A stretch of 64,000 nucleotides of DNA from Flammeovirgaceae bacterium SG7u.111. Its GTDB lineage: Bacteria; Bacteroidota; Bacteroidia; Cytophagales; Flammeovirgaceae. The DNA lies in contig CP139021.1 in assembly GCA_034044135.1 (NCBI GenBank), positions 6,548,001-6,612,000 of the forward strand. The letters run 5' to 3'. The translations under genes and the position numbers were made by a program. The number at the start of each line of letters is the position of its first letter. The stretch's first letter is position 1. Shown here piece by piece: positions 60,658 to 64,000 of this stretch. The notes under the pieces are model-generated. The model did no database searches. It had not been told where the DNA came from and saw nothing but the letters and a program-made list of their open reading frames with translations.

Positions 60658-62886
60658 TTAAACCCTTACGCCTAACACAAGGATGTCATCTCGTTGTTCA
60701 GTATCTCCCTGATGATCTTTCAGAGCAGCTTCTAGAATTCCTCTTTGTTCTTCCATTGGCAACTTGCCCACCTCTTCCAACAGACTTAGGAAACGCTTCG
60801 TACCAAATTTCTCTCTGCTATTATTATTCTGATCTACCAAACCATCTGATGTTAGATAGAGAGCGTCATTTTCTTTTAGAATAATTTCGTTGTTAGTAAA
60901 TTGTTTATTCTTATTTTGCCTTCCACCCACACTTTTAATATCTCCTTTGAACACCCTCACCTCTTTGCTTTCTGCGTCAAATAAAATGAGCGGTCTTTTC
61001 GCACCCGTAAATACAGCCTTGGTCGTTCCGTCTTTTTGCCTTTCTATCATACAGAGGCAAATGTCCATTCCATCATCGTTCACTTTTTCTTCTTGCCTCA
61101 AGCCTTCCCTCACACTTTTATTCAACTCTCGCAAAATACTGGCTGGCTCATATATTTTCTTCTGGTCAATAATCTCGTTGAGCATCATGTTTCCAACCAT
61201 GGACATGAACGCTCCTGAAACACCATGACCGGTACAATCAACCGCAGCTATGTAAGCCCTTTCCCCATGCCCATTCTGACTTGGCAAATGGTTAAACCAA
61301 TAGAAGTCTCCCGAAACAATATCTTTTGGAAAAAAGGTAATAAAATGGTCTTTCAGATAATTTTTCAAGCTAATAGGAGAAGGCAAAATAGCCTTTTGCA
61401 CCGTAAGTGCATAACGCATATTATCAGTGATTTTCTTGTTCTTCAAGTTCACATCTTCGTTCAATTGCTGAAGAACTTCCGCTTGTTTTTGAATCTCCGA
61501 TTTTTGTGCATTTATTTCTGTAATCGATTCTCTTAGTTGGTCAGTAGTATTTGCCAACTCTTTATTCACCAATTCAAGCTCATTTTTCTGCTTTCTGATT
61601 TTCTTACCAGTAATAAAGAAGATCAAGGCAATAGAAGCGAGGGAAAGAACAATAACTACAAAAATCAGCATCCCAAGTTCAAACTTCTCCTCCACTTTTC
61701 TCTTCTCATCGGTAATTACCTCCACTTGCTGTTGGGTAGCCACGTTCACCGAATCCTTTTTCAAAATCACATTGTTCATCCTATCGATGATCGCCTTGGT
61801 TTTTACTTGGGCATCTTCATAAGCAACATCCGTTTCTATGAGTGCACTTTCTAGCCTTTGCAATTGTCCGTGTAACTCTTGGATTTGTTCGTCGGTAAGC
61901 TCACCCTCTTGGTTTAGCTTATCCACAATTTTCTCCATTTCAGTTCTTAATTCATTACTTTTCTGAATTAATTGCTGTTTTTCAAGCTCCAATTCATTAA
62001 TAATGTAATTGAAGTCATCGGCGTAAGCAGCGACTAAGGTATCTTCAGCTACCACAACTACTACCGACCCATCGCCACCTTCTTCCAAAATTGGCGATGC
62101 TACTCCAGGAGTTTCGGTCGAATTCTTTTTCTTAAGGTATAAGGTGATATGATTGTCAGATTCTAGGAAATAGGTATCTGCAATTTCAAATTCTTCAAAA
62201 GTAAAAGGATATGACTTGGGCTTCGCAAGCTTTACTTTAAAACCTCCTTGCGAATCGGTAGTGTAGGTTTTCCCTTTCACGGTTACTTCAAGACCGACAG
62301 CAGGTAGGCTAGTATCGTTATAACAAACCACAGTAAAGGTCTTTATAGGCATTTGCAATACAAGAATCCCCCCTTTTTCTTCGAAGCTTATTCCGTCTGA
62401 ATCAATAGCTGTTCTGTTCACCAAAAACTTAGTTTCTTTCCCTACCCGGATATTTGGAGGAATATTCATGGAAAAAACACCGTTGCTCTTTGCCTTTACA
62501 GGGCCTACTTTTTCGCTCTCATTCAAAAGCACTTGCGCATTGGGAATCGGATCCCCATTCACGTCCAACGCTTTTCCTATCAAAAGATAGCTCACAGGGC
62601 GAACGGTTACCTTCAACTGCTCTTCCTCGAACTTCCATATTTTCATTTCGAAGCCCGTAGCCGAAATAGCTATTTCTGTAGGCTTAGTGCTACCTGCTGG
62701 CAAAGTATAATCAAAACTGCCTTGCTCATCAGAAATGGAATAGCCCGTGTTATTCACACTAACTTTCACATTAGCAATGGCAATACCATTCTCATCTATC
62801 ACAGTTCCAATACTTTTATCTTGCGCAATGGCTGCACCACTGAGGAATAACAAAAGGATGAAAAATCTCATTTTAAATGTCTTCAT
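60658..62886 (-). CDS. SpoIIE/RsbU-type PP2C serine phosphatase with periplasmic Ig-like domains and coiled coils
   Basis: A 742-residue protein: signal peptide (MRFFILLLFLSGAAIAQ), three carboxypeptidase-regulatory-like modules (SIGTVIDENGIAIANVKVSV; LIGKALDVNGDPIPNAQVLL; VVCYNDTSLPAVGLEVTVKG), a coiled coil (about 290-375), one membrane helix (LGMLIFVVIVLSLASIALIF), a second coiled coil, and a C-terminal SpoIIE phosphatase (about 500-742; FFPKDIVSGDFYWF, AAVDCTGHGVSGAFMSMVG, then DALYLTSDGLVDQNN). The Asp residues that bind Mn/Mg are kept. The periplasmic part presumably senses a signal that switches the cytoplasmic phosphatase. No anti-sigma or STAS partner is adjacent. Confidence 0.88.
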   Translation of the reverse strand: MKTFKMRFFILLLFLSGAAIAQDKSIGTVIDENGIAIANVKVSVNNTGYSISDEQGSFDYTLPAGSTKPTEIAISATGFEMKIWKFEEEQLKVTVRPVSYLLIGKALDVNGDPIPNAQVLLNESEKVGPVKAKSNGVFSMNIPPNIRVGKETKFLVNRTAIDSDGISFEEKGGILVLQMPIKTFTVVCYNDTSLPAVGLEVTVKGKTYTTDSQGGFKVKLAKPKSYPFTFEEFEIADTYFLESDNHITLYLKKKNSTETPGVASPILEEGGDGSVVVVVAEDTLVAAYADDFNYIINELELEKQQLIQKSNELRTEMEKIVDKLNQEGELTDEQIQELHGQLQRLESALIETDVAYEDAQVKTKAIIDRMNNVILKKDSVNVATQQQVEVITDEKRKVEEKFELGMLIFVVIVLSLASIALIFFITGKKIRKQKNELELVNKELANTTDQLRESITEINAQKSEIQKQAEVLQQLNEDVNLKNKKITDNMRYALTVQKAILPSPISLKNYLKDHFITFFPKDIVSGDFYWFNHLPSQNGHGERAYIAAVDCTGHGVSGAFMSMVGNMMLNEIIDQKKIYEPASILRELNKSVREGLRQEEKVNDDGMDICLCMIERQKDGTTKAVFTGAKRPLILFDAESKEVRVFKGDIKSVGGRQNKNKQFTNNEIILKENDALYLTSDGLVDQNNNSREKFGTKRFLSLLEEVGKLPMEEQRGILEAALKDHQGDTEQRDDILVLGVRV

Positions 62887-63195
62887 AAATACCCGGATTC
62901 AATCTGTTTTTTGGATTTTAGCGCTCATGATATTTGTGTCAAAATCCTTGGATGGAACATCCAGTAATTTACCTCTCAAAAAAGGTTGCTTTTTTGATTT
63001 GAGCAAACACGTAGTATCAACGTAAGTAAGTGCTATTTATTAACAATAGACTAATATTTTCCACAAGAGATTCAAAAAGAGGCCGATCCCATTAACATTC
63101 TATGCTCCCAAATTCTTAACATACTACAAACTTTTACCAATTTCAATATAGCTTTTCTATTTTCGCAAAAGTCAATTTCTTAAAAGATAGTCGAT
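62887..63195. other. Divergent intergenic region
   Basis: This is 309 bases between the PP2C and hydantoinase-like genes. It is AT-rich and should hold both promoters; TATTTTCG near 63158 is only a near match on the plus strand. No ORF or hairpin worth naming. Confidence 0.4.
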
Positions 63196-64000
63196 ATGCA
63201 AGATTGGAAAATTTGGGTGGATACAGGAGGTACATTTACAGATTGCATTGCCATTTCCCCTCAAGGAAAAGAGCACAGGGCAAAGGTCTTGAGTAGCAGT
63301 TCGCTTCGTGGAAAAATAAAAGAGGTTCACTCCTCCTCCTTGTTCACTATTTCTTGCAATTGGGACACCCAAGCCAATATTTTTGAAGGCTTTTCTTTTA
63401 GAATTTTGCAAAAAAAACAGGCTCCTATCCTTATCAAAAAACTCAATTTACACAGGAGTGAACTTTTATTATCAACCCCTTTTCCTTCAAAAATAAGGGC
63501 TGGAGAAGAGTTTGAAATAACCTCCAATGAAGAAGCTCCCATTTTGGCAGCTAGGCTAGTGACCAATACGCCTTTAAACCAAAATTTTCCCGCAATGAAC
63601 ATGCGACTTGGTTCTACCAAAGGGACAAATGCTTTATTGGAAAAAAAAGGGGCTGATGTAGCCTTGGTCGTAACCAAAGGCTTTGCCGATATCCTCAGAA
63701 TAGGCACACAACAACGCCCTGATATTTTTGCACTCAACATCCAAAAACCTGAACCGCTTTACCAGCAAGTGTTTGAGATTGGAGGAAGGTTAGATGCAAA
63801 AGGGAATGTTATAGAAGAGGTTGGAAAAGAAGAATTAGAGAAATTGACAGCCGAAATAAAAAGTTCAGGAGTAGCCTCGGTGGCAATTGCTCTCTTGCAC
63901 AGCTACCGAAATTCTGAGCAGGAAAATAGGGTGGAAAGCATGTTGAAAGACGCATTTTACACTGCCAATTCTTCTGCATTAGCTCCCGAAATAAAAATTG
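63196..64000 (+). CDS. Hydantoinase/5-oxoprolinase family protein, N-terminal part (cut by window edge)
   Basis: The first 268 residues from MQDWKIWVDTGGTFTDCIAI (start 63196). The DTGGTFTD nucleotide-binding motif opens hydantoinase A/5-oxoprolinase chains. It is followed by MRLGSTKGTNALLEKKGADV, LVVTKGFADILRIGTQQRPD and VASVAIALLHSYRNSEQENR, all typical. These enzymes open cyclic amides such as 5-oxoproline with ATP. An insertion of about 85 residues (roughly 45-130) between the first motif and the TKGTNALL segment resembles that of large fused bacterial oxoprolinases. The C-terminal part is outside the window. Confidence 0.9.
   Translation, partial: MQDWKIWVDTGGTFTDCIAISPQGKEHRAKVLSSSSLRGKIKEVHSSSLFTISCNWDTQANIFEGFSFRILQKKQAPILIKKLNLHRSELLLSTPFPSKIRAGEEFEITSNEEAPILAARLVTNTPLNQNFPAMNMRLGSTKGTNALLEKKGADVALVVTKGFADILRIGTQQRPDIFALNIQKPEPLYQQVFEIGGRLDAKGNVIEEVGKEELEKLTAEIKSSGVASVAIALLHSYRNSEQENRVESMLKDAFYTANSSALAPEIKI

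Overview
The window looks like chromosomal DNA of a marine-type Bacteroidota, most likely Cytophagales (Flammeovirgaceae-like). The evidence is a SusC/SusD pair under an ECF sigma/FecR switch, several TonB-dependent receptors with carboxypeptidase-like N-domains, lipoproteins, DUF4290/DUF4856/DUF5684/DUF6134 proteins, few Shine-Dalgarno sequences, and promoters of the Bacteroidetes form TTTG-N19-21-TAnnTTTG. The sequence is AT-rich. No rRNA, canonical tRNA, CRISPR array, prophage or complete insertion sequence was seen.

Layout. 1-7555: a polysaccharide-utilisation locus on the minus strand (ECF sigma, FecR anti-sigma, SusC with STN domain, SusD, then a GH95 fucosidase cut by the window edge). 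7910-11482: a probable copper-acquisition group (OprC-like TonB receptor, Met/His-rich lipoprotein, small Cys protein). 11531-12559: a secreted EEP-fold nuclease/phosphatase. 12662-13521: the most unusual part, a protein-free transcription unit on the minus strand with a strong Bacteroidetes promoter, four 153-154 nt tRNA-like units at a 199-200 nt period, and an intrinsic terminator. 14150-15224: an unknown small protein and a repeat-rich spacer. 15225-21481: a kinase-less HAMP/GAF/PAS sensor, an isolated nuoB-nuoC pair, a small secreted ORF, and an alpha/beta hydrolase with Asp in place of the nucleophilic Ser. 21776-33908: a large secreted unknown protein, MarR, UspA, a WYL-regulator/NUDIX/ACP-phosphodiesterase group, a TolB-like outer-membrane protein, a FAD oxidoreductase and an MBL hydrolase. 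34568-47916: mostly housekeeping (hydrolase, GT-C/TPR protein, ProB, UvrD-type helicase, DUF4290, LeuA, PBP4). 48022-52247: more AT-rich genes (SpoU methylase, LamG-like secreted protein, a membrane regulator, and a 2-deoxyribosyltransferase/TIR-like protein). 52342-58771: an iron-type uptake operon (DUF4856, imelysin, HTTM, TonB receptor) whose promoter is flanked by two palindromes. 58981-64000: a purple-acid-phosphatase-like enzyme, a SpoIIE-type PP2C and the start of a hydantoinase/oxoprolinase.

The standout candidate for a previously undescribed system is the tRNA-like RNA array. Each unit has a 7-bp acceptor stem, a Leu-like D-arm, a 17-nt anticodon-like arm, a roughly 80-nt structured variable arm, a canonical T-arm and an encoded CCA. 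Base changes between copies are compensatory, yet the anticodon loop is abnormal. Further leads are the CxxxM/HxM copper receptor, the Asp-nucleophile hydrolase, the operator palindromes around the iron-operon promoter and the TIR-like singleton.
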